This document shows positions 34,834 through 43,418 of a stretch of 64,000 bases of DNA, in pieces. Position 1 is the first letter of the stretch. Every line of letters begins with the position of its first letter. Below the pieces are notes generated by a model that worked only from the letters and a program-made list of their open reading frames with translations, was not told the DNA's origin and searched no databases. This stretch comes from Streptomyces griseus subsp. griseus (GTDB lineage Bacteria; Actinomycetota; Actinomycetes; Streptomycetales; Streptomycetaceae). The stretch is from contig NZ_JOJE01000036.1 in assembly GCF_000720255.1 (NCBI RefSeq), forward strand, positions 1 to 64,000, in the 5' to 3' direction. The position numbers and the translations under genes were made by a program.

Positions 34834-36369
34834 TCAGGGATCGACCGGTTCGGGGGCGCCCGCTCGGGCCGCCTCGCGGGCGCGGGTGCGTTCGTGGTCG
34901 GGGTTGAGGAACCAGTGGCGGGCCGAGGCCTGCCACCAGGTGGCGGCGAACCCCAGGACGACCAGCACGGCGACCGGCGCGTAGTTGAAGGTCTCCCAGG
35001 TGACGGGGGAAACCTGCGGCAGCATGAACAGCACCGTGATCACCCCGACCCACGCCACCGACGCCATGCCGATCACCTTGGACCAGCGGCCCAGGTGCCA
35101 CGGGCCCCGCTCGAACGCCTCGCCCTTGCGCACCCGCAGCAGCGTCGGGATGACATACGCGATGTAGAGGCCGATCACCGCTATGGAGGTGACCGCCGCG
35201 TACGCCGTCACATTGATCAAGTAGGGCAGGCCCAGCACCAGCGCGGCCCCGGCCGCCAGCCACACCGCCGCGACGGGGGTGCGGGTGCGCGGGCTGACCG
35301 TGTGCCAGACATGGGACAGCGGAAGGGCGCCGTCGCGGGAGAAGGCGTAGATCATGCGGCTGTTGGCGGTCACCGAGGCCATCCCGCAGAACAACTGCGC
35401 GCCGATCACCACCAGCAACAGCAGCTTGCCGGCCGTCGCCCCCAGCGCGTCGAGCAGGATCTGCGCGGGCGGCGCGCCGGTCGGGGAGTTCAGGGCGCCG
35501 TCGTACGACTGGATGGCGAAGGTGAAGCCCAGGAGGAGGACGAAGCCGGCTATCCACGACGTCCAGATCGACTGGACGATCCCCTTCGGGCCCGCTGTCG
35601 ACGCGTCGTGCGTCTCCTCCGTCATATGGGCGGAGGCGTCGTAGCCGGTGAAGGTGTACTGCGCCATCAGCAGGCCCAGCAGCACCACGTACACCCCGCT
35701 GCCCCAGCCCGTATTGTTCACGAACTCGCCGAAGACGAAGGACGCCGACTGGTGGTGGTCCGGTACGAAGGTCAGCGCGCCGACGATCACGGCCACGCCC
35801 AGGACGTGCCACCACACGCTCACACTGTTCAGCAGGCCGACGATGCGGACGCCGAAGGTGTTGAGCAGACCGTGCAGCAGCAGGATCGCCGCGAAGAGCA
35901 GAACCGTCCGGCCCGGCGTCACCTCGAAGTCGAACTGGAGGTTCAGGTAGGCGCCCAGGAAGGACGCGGCGCCGAAGTCGATTCCGGCCGTCACGGCCAC
36001 CTGGCCCAGGACGTTGAACCAGCCCGTGAACCAGGCCCAGGCGGCCGCCGAACGCGGGGGCGCGAGCCGGTGGGCCCAGAAGTACAGGCCCGCGGAGGTC
36101 GGGTAGGCCGAACAGATCTCGGCCATCGACAGACCCACGAAGAGGGTCATCAGGCCGACCGCCACCCAGCCCCAGGTGATCACGGCGGGGCCGCCGGTGT
36201 TCATGCCGAACAAATACAGCGTCAGGCACCCCGACAGCACCGAGATGATCGTGAAGGAGACCGCGTAGTTGGAGAACGCCGACATGCGGCGGGCGAGAAC
36301 CTGCGTGTAACCGAGCTGGGCCAGCCGTTCCTCGTCAGACAGCCCACTCACTCTGGCGTCATCTGTCAT
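34834..36369 (-). CDS. APC-family amino-acid permease
   Basis: A 511-residue transporter with about 12 hydrophobic helices. The N-terminus (LGYTQVLARRMSAFSNYAVS) and the segments GLSMAEICSAYPTSAGLYFW and YTFTGYDASAHMTEET match the eukaryote-like amino acid/choline or GABA permease branch (ACT/AAT family) of the APC superfamily. It should take up an amino acid or amine in symport with protons. The charged C-terminal tail (HERTRAREAARAGAPEP) is cytoplasmic. The gene is monocistronic, ended by a hairpin, with tRNA-Lys further downstream on the same strand. The substrate cannot be fixed from sequence. Confidence 0.87.
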   Translation of the reverse strand: MTDDARVSGLSDEERLAQLGYTQVLARRMSAFSNYAVSFTIISVLSGCLTLYLFGMNTGGPAVITWGWVAVGLMTLFVGLSMAEICSAYPTSAGLYFWAHRLAPPRSAAAWAWFTGWFNVLGQVAVTAGIDFGAASFLGAYLNLQFDFEVTPGRTVLLFAAILLLHGLLNTFGVRIVGLLNSVSVWWHVLGVAVIVGALTFVPDHHQSASFVFGEFVNNTGWGSGVYVVLLGLLMAQYTFTGYDASAHMTEETHDASTAGPKGIVQSIWTSWIAGFVLLLGFTFAIQSYDGALNSPTGAPPAQILLDALGATAGKLLLLVVIGAQLFCGMASVTANSRMIYAFSRDGALPLSHVWHTVSPRTRTPVAAVWLAAGAALVLGLPYLINVTAYAAVTSIAVIGLYIAYVIPTLLRVRKGEAFERGPWHLGRWSKVIGMASVAWVGVITVLFMLPQVSPVTWETFNYAPVAVLVVLGFAATWWQASARHWFLNPDHERTRAREAARAGAPEPVDP

Positions 36370-36427
36370 GCCCCCAGCGATTCCCTCACCGAGGGCGTGA
36401 CATGCGTCACAGAGCTATCAAATGTGG

Positions 36428-36637
36428 CTACCGTGGCTGGAAAACGCCTTCTAACTCTGCCAACCGCTCCCGAACCGTGAACGCGGCACCCGAGTGGAAG
36501 GTCAGCGCGCCCGAGGAGTCGAGGCTGAGGAGGTCGCCGACGCCGTCGCCGACGCCGCCGACGTGGTCGTGGCGCACCTCACCTACGCCCAGGGTGCGCA
36601 CCGCCGTGCCGGTCACGGGCGACGCCGGGAAAGCCAT
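36428..36637 (-). CDS. Small hypothetical protein
   Basis: A 69-residue frame (MAFPASPVTGTAVRTLGVGE to LAELEGVFQPR) whose third codon positions are almost all G or C through most of its length, which supports coding. I recognise no domain. Its GCGGAG motif is too close to the ATG, so a GTG at 36667 may be the true start. The 3' end shows less biased codons. It may be a real small protein or the remnant of a longer gene. It is downstream of the DEAD-box helicase gene, beyond the terminator at 36685-36722. Confidence 0.42.
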   Translation of the reverse strand: MAFPASPVTGTAVRTLGVGEVRHDHVGGVGDGVGDLLSLDSSGALTFHSGAAFTVRERLAELEGVFQPR

Positions 36638-36684
36638 CTCCGCGCTGCCCTGTCCCGCCTCCGCCACCCGGCCCCGGAAACGCC

Positions 36685-36722
36685 GGAAGGGCCCGTACGA
36701 CCGGAGTCGTACGGGCCCTTCC
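36685..36722 (-). terminator. Strong terminator after the DEAD-box helicase gene
   Basis: A perfect 17-bp stem (left arm 36685-36701, right arm 36706-36722) around a 4-nt loop, 23 bp past the helicase stop on the minus strand. The symmetry would let it stop transcription in both directions. Confidence 0.85.
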
Positions 36723-36744
36723 CACATCAGTTCATCAGCCCACG

Positions 36745-38784
36745 TCAGCCGTTGCGCTTCCAGCGCGGCTTGTCCTCGCGACGGCCGAAGGAGCCGCCGC
36801 CGCGGTGGTCGTCACGACGGCCGTACGGACGGTCGTGGCCGGGACGGTCGTGGCCGGGACGGTCGTGGCCGCCGGCACGGAAGCCCGGGCGGTCGTCACG
36901 GCGGTCACGGTTGAACGGACGGTCGCTGCCGCGGTGACCGGTACGGTCGTCCCGGCGGAAGCCGCCACGGTCGTCACGACGCTCGAACGAACGCCCACCA
37001 CGGTCGCCATCACGGTCACGGTTGAACGGACGACGCTCGTCACCGCGGTCGTCGCGGCGGAAGCCACCACGGTCGTCACGACGCTCGAACGAACGCCCAC
37101 CACGGTCACCGTCACGGTCACGGTTGAACGGACGACGCTCGTCACGACGGTCGTCACGGCGGAAGCCACCACGGTCGTCACGACGCTCGAACGAACGCCC
37201 ACCACGGTCACTGTCACGGTCACGGTTGAACGGACGACGCTCGTACGAAGACGAACCCGCCGAACGCTCCTCGCGCTCGCCACGGTCCACATCCTGCGCG
37301 GCCGGCTGCTCCGGCAGCGAAACCGACACGGCACCCTCGGCACCCTCGGCGGCAACCGCCTGCGCCTCCGCAACCGCGGCCTCCGGGTCCTCGCCCCGCT
37401 CACGCGCGACCCGCGCCACCAGCCGGTCGGCCTCCTCACGCAGCTCCGTCGCGCGCCGCTGCGCCCGCTCCAGCTGCTTGTTCAGCTGAGCGACCTCGCG
37501 CTCCGCCTGCTGAGCGGCATTGCCGGCCGACTCGGCCTGCACCTCGGTCATCGACCGGGCACCCGTGATCTCGGCGACCGCCGGGTCGAAGGCCGCGCCG
37601 CCCTGGATGATGTGACGCCCGGCGTCGACGCCCGCGTCCTCCATCAGCCGGAAGATCTGGCGCCGCTGGTGCGGCAGGGACAGCGACACGACCGTGCCGG
37701 TACGGCCGGCACGCGCCGTACGGCCCGCGCGGTGCAGGTAGTCCTTGTGGTCACCGGCCGGATCCACGTTCAGCACCAGGTCGATGCCGTCGACGTGGAT
37801 ACCGCGGGCCGCGACGTCCGTGGCGACCAGGACGTTGACGTACCCGTCCTTGAAGTCGGCCAGCGTCCGCGTCCGCGCGCCCTGCGTCATGCCGCCGTGC
37901 AGCGCGTCCGACTTCACACCCGCGTCACGCAGCTGCTCGGCGACACGGTCGGCACCGAGCTGGGTGCGCACGAAGATGATGGTGCGGCCCTTGCGGGAGG
38001 CGATCGCGGCCGTGACCGGCGCCTTGTCCTTCGGCTTCACGATCAGGATGTGGTGCGACATGGTCGTGACGGCGCCCTGGGCGGCGTCCACCTCGTGGCT
38101 GACCGGGTTGTTCAGGTACCGGTCGACGAGGGTCTTGATCTCGTTCTCCATCGTCGCGGAGAACAGCATCCGCTGACCGCCCGCCGGAACCTGGTCGAGC
38201 AGCTCCGTCACCTCGGGCATGAAGCCCAGGTCGGACATCTGGTCGGCCTCGTCGAGAACCGCGATCTGCACGTTCTCGAGCGAGCAGGCGCCGCGGTTGA
38301 TGAGGTCGCGCAGACGGCCCGGCGTGGCGACGAGGACGTCGACACCGCGCTCGAGGGCGTAGATCTGGTTGCCCATCGACGTACCGCCGCAGACGACCTT
38401 CATCTTCAGGCCGAGGACGTCGCCGTACGGCTGGAGCGCATCCGCCACCTGCATGGCCAGCTCACGCGTCGGCGTGAGGATCACCGCACGCGGCTTGTGC
38501 TTCTCGGTGCGACCACCCGCCAGCGTCGCCAGCGTCGGCAGACCGAAGGAGAGGGTCTTGCCGGAGCCGGTACGGCCACGGCCGAGGATGTCCTTGCCGG
38601 CCAGGGCGTCCGGAATGGTCGCCGCCTGGATCGGGAAGGGGACCGTCACACCGTTCTGTGCGAGCTTGCGCACGATGCCCTCGGGGAGACCGAGGGCCGC
38701 GAAGGTGACCTCGGGGGTCTCCTCGACGGAGTCGTTCTCGCCGTTCTCGGGCACGACGGCGTGATCAGTACTGGAAATGGACAT
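36745..38784 (-). CDS. DEAD-box ATP-dependent RNA helicase with RGG-rich tail
   Basis: A 679-residue helicase. All core motifs are visible in order: Q motif FPIQAATIPDAL, motif I GRTGSGKT, Ia PTRELAMQV, II DEAD, III SAT, then IIFVRTQ, ATDVAARGIHVDG and HRAGRTARAG. A coiled-coil Glu/Arg region follows (about 420-480). The last 150 residues are an Arg/Gly/Asp-rich disordered tail with a 34-residue unit repeated three times. It should unwind structured RNA in ribosome assembly, translation or decay, with the tail adding non-specific RNA binding. The ATG at 38784 begins the conserved MSISSTDH; its GGAAGG site is rather distant (12 nt). A leader of roughly 200 nt before it fits the cold-inducible control known for such genes elsewhere. 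Confidence 0.93.
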   Translation of the reverse strand: MSISSTDHAVVPENGENDSVEETPEVTFAALGLPEGIVRKLAQNGVTVPFPIQAATIPDALAGKDILGRGRTGSGKTLSFGLPTLATLAGGRTEKHKPRAVILTPTRELAMQVADALQPYGDVLGLKMKVVCGGTSMGNQIYALERGVDVLVATPGRLRDLINRGACSLENVQIAVLDEADQMSDLGFMPEVTELLDQVPAGGQRMLFSATMENEIKTLVDRYLNNPVSHEVDAAQGAVTTMSHHILIVKPKDKAPVTAAIASRKGRTIIFVRTQLGADRVAEQLRDAGVKSDALHGGMTQGARTRTLADFKDGYVNVLVATDVAARGIHVDGIDLVLNVDPAGDHKDYLHRAGRTARAGRTGTVVSLSLPHQRRQIFRLMEDAGVDAGRHIIQGGAAFDPAVAEITGARSMTEVQAESAGNAAQQAEREVAQLNKQLERAQRRATELREEADRLVARVARERGEDPEAAVAEAQAVAAEGAEGAVSVSLPEQPAAQDVDRGEREERSAGSSSYERRPFNRDRDSDRGGRSFERRDDRGGFRRDDRRDERRPFNRDRDGDRGGRSFERRDDRGGFRRDDRGDERRPFNRDRDGDRGGRSFERRDDRGGFRRDDRTGHRGSDRPFNRDRRDDRPGFRAGGHDRPGHDRPGHDRPYGRRDDHRGGGSFGRREDKPRWKRNG
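36940..37245. repeat. Three 102-bp tandem repeats encoding the helicase RGG tail
   Basis: The block GTTGAACGGACG recurs at 37021, 37123 and 37225, giving a period of exactly 102 bp, or 34 residues (RRPFNRDRD.DRGGRSFERR and following). A shorter related copy lies near 36910. Because the period is a multiple of three, copy number can change without breaking the frame. Confidence 0.85.
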
Positions 38785-38992
38785 GCGAATGCGAAACCTT
38801 CCGGAGTCTCGTCGGCACGCGCCCGTCAACTCCGTGTTCGCATTCGACCGCCTCAATGCGGTCCGTCACGGCAAGGGAGAGTACGCGCCACACGGCGCGC
38901 TCTGCGGTGGCGCCGGGCAAATGGGATCAAACGATCTACCACCATACGCACCCCCCACCCCCGAAGGCAAATCCAGCCCACAGTGAGACACC
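38785..38992 (-). promoter_or_regulatory. Leader region of the DEAD-box helicase gene
   Basis: About 200 bp without a gene, holding the 5' untranslated region. GCGCGCCGTGTGGCGCG near 38885-38901 can fold as a hairpin. A TACTCT -10-like hexamer lies just downstream of it on the minus strand. Confidence 0.35.
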
Positions 38993-39514
38993 TCACGCCG
39001 GCGACCCCGCCGCCGGCGCCGGCTCACGCTGCTCCAACTGCGGCCCCGGAGGCTCATGCGCCGACGACGACGGCTCGGCCACCGTAGGAGACGGCGACGG
39101 CTGCGGCGGCTCCGGCGACGGTTGCGGCGGCTCCGGCTCCGCAGACACCCGCGTGGGCGTCGGCTGCGGCTTCGGCGGCGTAGGCACCCCCGGCTGCTCA
39201 CTCCACCCAGGCCTCACCGGCACCGAGGCCGACACACTCGCATCCGGCGACGGCGAAACCGAAGGCGACGCCGACCCACCCCGCTCGCCCTTCCCCCGAC
39301 CCTTCTTGCCGTCCCCGACCGCCACACCCACCCCGGCCCCACCACCCGACACAGCAGGCCCCCCGCCCGGCGGCACACCACCCCGCTGCCCCACAGAATG
39401 CGACGGCTTCACACTCCCCCCGGCATCGCCCTCACCCACACTCATACAACCGGAGGCAGCGGCGACCGCCATGACCGTGACAGCCAGACGGACGGGAACG
39501 TACAAGGGGCGCAC
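38993..39514 (-). CDS. Proline-rich putative lipoprotein
   Basis: A 173-residue protein with a lipoprotein signal: MRPLYVPVRLAVTVMAVAAA followed by the lipobox ASGC at about residue 23. The mature part is low complexity, rich in Gly, Ser and Pro (GVPPGGGP, SPSVSPSP, PEPPQPSPEPPQPSPSP), and has no recognisable domain. It should be tethered to the outside of the membrane as an extended spacer-like chain. It lies upstream of the DEAD-box helicase gene on the same strand, but the long gap suggests separate control. Function unknown. Confidence 0.7.
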   Translation of the reverse strand: MRPLYVPVRLAVTVMAVAAASGCMSVGEGDAGGSVKPSHSVGQRGGVPPGGGPAVSGGGAGVGVAVGDGKKGRGKGERGGSASPSVSPSPDASVSASVPVRPGWSEQPGVPTPPKPQPTPTRVSAEPEPPQPSPEPPQPSPSPTVAEPSSSAHEPPGPQLEQREPAPAAGSPA

Positions 39515-39594
39515 GGGCCACCTCCGGGGGTGAGGGAGTCAACCTGCCCAACTCCCCCCGCCCACAAGAGGACACGCGCCACCCCGCCCCAGCC

Positions 39595-39963
39595 CTACCC
39601 GTACCCCAGAGCATGCAGCCGGGCATCGTCGATCCCGAAGTGATGCGCGATCTCATGCACCACCGTCACCTCGGTCTCCGCGACGACCTCCTCCCGAGAC
39701 CCGCACATCCTCAGCGTCGGCCCCCGGTAGATCGTGATCCGGTCAGGCAGCACACCCGCATACCACTCCCCCCGATCAGTCAGCGGCGTCCCCTCATAGA
39801 GCCCGAGCAACTCGGGATCCTCCGCCGGCGGCTCGTCCTCGACGAACACCGCGACGTTGTCCATCAACCGAGTCAGCTCCGGCGGAATCCGGTCCAGCGC
39901 CTCGGCGACCAGTTCCTCGAACTCCTCGCGCGTCATCTCCAGCACACGCTCATTCTCCGGCAC
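39595..39963 (-). CDS. HExxH metallopeptidase family protein (zincin-like)
   Basis: A protein of about 122 residues of the small zincin family (DUF1025-like). The zinc motif HEIAHHFGID is near the C-terminus (about 107-116), preceded by GEWYAGVLPDRITIYRGP, a conserved segment of the family. The acidic N-terminal helix MTREEFEELVAEALDRIPPE follows the start region. The GTG at 39963 has a G-rich ribosome site 4 nt before it. An in-frame ATG at 39936 is also possible, but GGAG touches it directly. Its substrate is unknown. It is divergent from the metallophosphoesterase gene at 40030. Confidence 0.82.
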   Translation of the reverse strand: MPENERVLEMTREEFEELVAEALDRIPPELTRLMDNVAVFVEDEPPAEDPELLGLYEGTPLTDRGEWYAGVLPDRITIYRGPTLRMCGSREEVVAETEVTVVHEIAHHFGIDDARLHALGYG

Positions 39964-40029
39964 AACACCCCCCAACGAGAGTCCCCAACCCACCGCATAT
40001 CCGCCCCACCGCTTGGGCATACGGGACCA

Positions 40030-41574
40030 ATGGCCCGCGTCCCCCTCGCCGCCCAGCTCCGAAACCGCCGCTCCCGCCCCCACCAGCCGACCCCCGAACT
40101 CGACGCCCGACCCCACCCATGGAGACGCGCCCTCGGCCTGCTCGTCGTCGTCCTGCTCGGCGCCTGGCTGGGCCTGCTCATCGTGGGAGACGTCCGCGCC
40201 CCCGTCGGCCCCATGAACACCACCATGACCCTGCGCCCCTCCCTCACCGGCGGCACGAAGATCAACGTCTCCCCCCTGGGCGCACTCAGCCTCGACAGCC
40301 ACATCGCCCCCGTCCGCCTCGACGTGAACGTCGACCAACTCGACCCGGTCCGCTCCCAGGCCCTCGTCGACCACCCCGAACGCCTCACCGGCCTCCAGGA
40401 CGAAATCGCCCACGACGTCGAACACGGCACCCTCGACCTCGCCATACGCTCCTGCGTCGCCGTCCTCACCGGCGCCACCGCCCTCGGCCTCGCCGTCTAC
40501 CGCCGCCCCCGCCGCGCCCTCGCCGCCGGCGGCCTCGCCCTCACCCTCCTCGCCGCCTCCGGAGCCACGGCCTACGCCACCTGGAACCCCAAGTCCGTCC
40601 TCGAACCCAAGTTCTCCGGCCTGCTCTCCTCCGCCCCCTCCCTCGTCGGCAACGCCCGCAACATCGTCACCGAGTTCGACGTCTACCAGAAGGAACTCGC
40701 CCGCCTGGTCACCAACGTGACCAAGCTCTACGACGTCACCTCCACACTGCCCGCCTACGCGCCCGACCCCACCACCATCCGCGTCCTGCACGTCTCCGAC
40801 ATCCACCTCAACCCCGCGAGCTGGAAGATCATCGCCTCGCTCGTCGAGCAGTACAAGGTGAACGTCATCATCGACACCGGCGACACCATGGACCACGGCA
40901 CCGCGGCCGAGAACGGCTTCCTCGACCCCATCCAGGACCTCGGAGCCCCCTACGTCTGGGTCCGCGGCAACCACGACTCCCACCTCACCCAGCGCTACCT
41001 CGAACGCATGAAGAACGTGCACGTCCTCGACAACGGCAAGGCCGAGACCGTGGCGGGGGTGCGCCTCGCCGGCATCGGAGATCCACAGTTCACCCCCGAC
41101 CGCTCGAACAAGCCGGGCGCCAAGCAGTCGGAGGAAGTGGCAGGCGCGCGCCTCGCGGCGGCCCTGCGGGCGCAGAAGGCCGCCGGCAAGCCGGTTGACG
41201 TGGCCATGGTCCACGAACCGTCCGCCGCGCGCGGGACGGACGGCGAGGTCCCGCTCGTCCTGGCGGGCCACCTGCACCACGAGGACATGGAGGTCATGAA
41301 GAAAGGCACCCGCCTGCGCGTCGAGGGCTCCACCGGCGGCAGCGGCCTCCGCGCCGTCGAGGGCAAGTACCCCGACCCGATCGAGGCGTCGATCCTCTAC
41401 CTCGACCGCGACACCCGCCGCCTCCAGGCCTGGGACGAGATCGAACTCGGCGGCCTGGGCCTCACGACGGCCGAGGTCAGCCGCCACCTCCCGAAGGAGA
41501 ACCAACCAGGAGCGAAGCCGACCCCGACCCCGCCCACGCCCTCACCGGGAACCCCGTCCCCCAGCCCCTCGTAA
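40030..41574 (+). CDS. Membrane-anchored calcineurin-like metallophosphoesterase
   Basis: A 514-residue protein. Two hydrophobic segments (about 34-54, GLLVVVLLGAWLGLLIVGDV, and about 145-185) flank a roughly 90-residue loop, anchoring the protein in the membrane. The phosphoesterase domain (about 255-480) shows the metal-binding blocks VLHVSDIHLNP, DTGDTMDHG, VRGNHDSH and AGHLHHEDM. A Pro/Thr/Ser-rich tail ends the chain. It should hydrolyse phosphodiesters or phosphomonoesters at the membrane; substrate unknown. No ribosome site precedes the ATG, so a leaderless mRNA is likely. Divergent from the HExxH peptidase gene and upstream of the tRNA cluster. Confidence 0.87.
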   Translation: MARVPLAAQLRNRRSRPHQPTPELDARPHPWRRALGLLVVVLLGAWLGLLIVGDVRAPVGPMNTTMTLRPSLTGGTKINVSPLGALSLDSHIAPVRLDVNVDQLDPVRSQALVDHPERLTGLQDEIAHDVEHGTLDLAIRSCVAVLTGATALGLAVYRRPRRALAAGGLALTLLAASGATAYATWNPKSVLEPKFSGLLSSAPSLVGNARNIVTEFDVYQKELARLVTNVTKLYDVTSTLPAYAPDPTTIRVLHVSDIHLNPASWKIIASLVEQYKVNVIIDTGDTMDHGTAAENGFLDPIQDLGAPYVWVRGNHDSHLTQRYLERMKNVHVLDNGKAETVAGVRLAGIGDPQFTPDRSNKPGAKQSEEVAGARLAAALRAQKAAGKPVDVAMVHEPSAARGTDGEVPLVLAGHLHHEDMEVMKKGTRLRVEGSTGGSGLRAVEGKYPDPIEASILYLDRDTRRLQAWDEIELGGLGLTTAEVSRHLPKENQPGAKPTPTPPTPSPGTPSPSPS

Positions 41575-41580
41575 ACCGTT

Positions 41581-41610
41581 TTGGCGATACCTCCCGCCAT
41601 CCCATATGCT
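41581..41610 (+). promoter_or_regulatory. Promoter of the Glu-Asp-Phe tRNA cluster
   Basis: TTGGCG at 41581-41586, an 18-nt spacer and TATGCT at 41605-41610, 44 bp before tRNA-Glu. A GC-rich hairpin (CTGAGAAGC-like) lies between. Confidence 0.6.
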
Positions 41611-41654
41611 TCTCACGTCCCCGACGCGCTGAGAAGCGCCCAGGCGGGCCGATA

Positions 41655-41727
41655 GCCCTCATCGTCTAGCGGCCTAGGACGCCGCCCTTTCAAGGCGGTA
41701 GCACGGGTTCGAATCCCGTTGGGGGCA
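41655..41727 (+). tRNA. tRNA-Glu (TTC)
   Basis: 73 nt. Acceptor GCCCTCA pairs with TGGGGGC with one wobble. Anticodon loop CTTTCAA gives TTC. T-loop TTCGAAT. First gene of a three-tRNA cluster. Confidence 0.95.
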
Positions 41728-41764
41728 CGCAACACCGTGTGCGACACTGTCGTACGCACAGCTT

Positions 41765-41839
41765 GGTCCTGTGGAGCAGTTTGGAGTGCTCGCCACCCTG
41801 TCAAGGTGGAGGCCGCGGGTTCAAATCCCGTCAGGACCG
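41765..41839 (+). tRNA. tRNA-Asp (GTC), first copy
   Basis: 75 nt. Acceptor GGTCCTG pairs with CAGGACC. Anticodon loop CTGTCAA gives GTC. Identical to the copy at 47457. Confidence 0.95.
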
Positions 41840-41863
41840 CTGAGGTTTCCCCGGAAGCCTCGT

Positions 41864-41937
41864 GGCTGGGTAGCTCAGTTGGTACGAGCGGCCGCCTGAA
41901 AAGCGGCAGGTCGCCGGTTCGATCCCGGCCCCAGCCA
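41864..41937 (+). tRNA. tRNA-Phe (GAA)
   Basis: 74 nt. Acceptor GGCTGGG pairs with CCCAGCC. Anticodon loop CTGAAAA gives GAA. T-loop TTCGATC. Last gene of the cluster. Confidence 0.95.
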
Positions 41938-41942
41938 CAGTC

Positions 41943-41972
41943 AAGGCCCCGATCTTCGGATTGGGGCCTTTT
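41943..41972 (+). terminator. Terminator of the tRNA cluster
   Basis: AAGGCCCCGATC pairs with GATTGGGGCCTT around a TTCG loop and is followed by further Ts, directly after tRNA-Phe. Confidence 0.85.
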
Positions 41973-42054
41973 GCATGCCCGGTGACCGACTCGCTCGCAG
42001 TACGAGCGATCGCGTCCGCTGCCGAAGAAGATCTCCCCGGCTTGCAGCTCGCCC

Positions 42055-42073
42055 CCGCCGATGGCTTCGGCGG
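42055..42073 (-). other. Hairpin just past the TnpB stop codon (possible guide-RNA or terminator structure)
   Basis: CCGCCGA and its complement TCGGCGG around a 5-nt loop lie 18 bp after the tnpB stop on the minus strand. In IS200/IS605-type elements the omega RNA covers the 3' end of tnpB and the right end, so this could be one of its stems. It could also be a simple terminator. Confidence 0.3.
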
Positions 42074-42090
42074 TAGCGGCGCATCCAGCC

Positions 42091-43263
42091 CTACGCGGTC
42101 AGCGTGAGGGCAGGGACCTGTGACTCGGCCCCGCGGACCCACGCCGACCAGCCGCGGAGGCTGATGGTGTGGGACGCGTTCAGGTCGGCGTGCTCAACGA
42201 AGCCGCAGGACCTGCAGGTGAAGACGGCCTGGCGCGGCCGGTTGCGTTTGTCGATGTGGTGGCAGCGGGAGCACTCCTGGCTGGTGTACGCCGGGTTCAC
42301 GTACACCACGGGGACTCCGGCCCTCCGTGCCTTGTACGCGATGAATTCGGCGAGCTGGCCGAAGGCCCAGGAGTTCATCGTGACGCGTTGGGGCTTTTTC
42401 AGCCGTGCCCGTTCGCGGATGCCGCCCAGGTCTTCGAGGGCGATTCCGCGTCCGGTGCGTTGAGCCTCCGCCACGATGTGCTTGCTGATTTTGTGGTTGA
42501 TGTCACGGGTGCGTCGGGCTTCCTTGCCCGCGTGGCGCTTGGCTCGCCGCTTGGCGCTGCGTGTGCCCTTCTGCTGGAGTCGGGTGCGGAGCTTCCGGTC
42601 GTTCTCGCGGGTGCGGTTCAGCCTTCTGCCGCTGTGCCGGTGTCCCGTGCTGGTGGTGGCGATGTTGGCGATGCCGAGGTCGACACCGATGAATCCCTGG
42701 GGGTCGGGGTTCACCGCGGGTTCGGGGATGTCGAGGGTGGCGAGGAGGTACCACTGGCCGCCTCGGGTGATCAGGTCCGATTCGCCTCGGCGGTACTGGT
42801 CGAGGAGCTGGAGCTGGTGCTCGCTTCCGGTGTAGGGGAGGCGCTTCAGTCGGCCTGCCGTGGTCCAGATGGAAACGGTTCGCTGCTCTGTCTGCCAGGA
42901 CAGCATGCGGTCGTCGTAGGGCTGGGCGGCCGTCGGGCGGAAGACGACGGGTTTGCCGGTGGCCGCCTTGTACGGTTTCGACCCTGGCCGGCCGAGGATT
43001 CCGGCCCTGAGGCTGCCCTTCAGTGCCGCGTACGCGTCGCAGGTCTTCTTGATGACGTGCTGGGCGGCTTGGGCGCCGAGGCCCCAGGTGCTCTTGACCT
43101 GGGTGTAGGTCTCGGCGCGGAGCGCGCGGTTGTCCTTGGTCCCCGTCGCGTGGGCGATGGTCGAGACGTGGTTGGCGGCCTGGTTGCAGGCGTGGAGGGT
43201 CGCTTGGAGTGCCGATGCCTGTTCGGGCGTCGGCAGCAGCTTCACCTGCACCACGAGCTTCAC
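42091..43263 (-). CDS. tnpB: TnpB-like RNA-guided nuclease / IS200-IS605 OrfB protein
   Basis: A 390-residue TnpB. The RuvC-like active site is complete: GVDLGI (Asp), ALEDLG (Glu) and HADLNAS (Asp). The zinc ribbon CSRCHH to CRSCG sits between the last two. Basic helices (RLQQKGTRSAKRRAKRHAGK) would hold RNA. TnpB proteins are omega-RNA-guided DNA nucleases that help retain the transposon. No tnpA transposase is nearby, so this is a solitary (IS1341-like) copy. I chose the GTG at 43263, where family homology (KLVVQVKLLPTPEQ) begins; the frame is open to 43386. It lies between the tRNA cluster terminator and hrpA, transcribed against both. All catalytic residues are kept, so the gene may be functional. 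Confidence 0.87.
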   Translation of the reverse strand: MKLVVQVKLLPTPEQASALQATLHACNQAANHVSTIAHATGTKDNRALRAETYTQVKSTWGLGAQAAQHVIKKTCDAYAALKGSLRAGILGRPGSKPYKAATGKPVVFRPTAAQPYDDRMLSWQTEQRTVSIWTTAGRLKRLPYTGSEHQLQLLDQYRRGESDLITRGGQWYLLATLDIPEPAVNPDPQGFIGVDLGIANIATTSTGHRHSGRRLNRTRENDRKLRTRLQQKGTRSAKRRAKRHAGKEARRTRDINHKISKHIVAEAQRTGRGIALEDLGGIRERARLKKPQRVTMNSWAFGQLAEFIAYKARRAGVPVVYVNPAYTSQECSRCHHIDKRNRPRQAVFTCRSCGFVEHADLNASHTISLRGWSAWVRGAESQVPALTLTA

Positions 43264-43418
43264 GAACAGGGAATCTAGATCGCTGTGTGTGTTCGGCCGG
43301 AAGGAATCAGAACATCTCAGCAGAAAGGGTGACGACCCGAACATACAGACCCGATCCGCGCCGCCGGAGGCAAAAGCGTTCGCCATGAAAATCTCGGGGG
43401 TGAGATCCTGGGTTCCGT

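Noticed and set aside
39595..41505. 636-codon minus-strand frame ending in the HExxH peptidase
   Set aside because: Only the last part up to about 39963 shows family homology and a start signal; the rest is antisense to the metallophosphoesterase gene.
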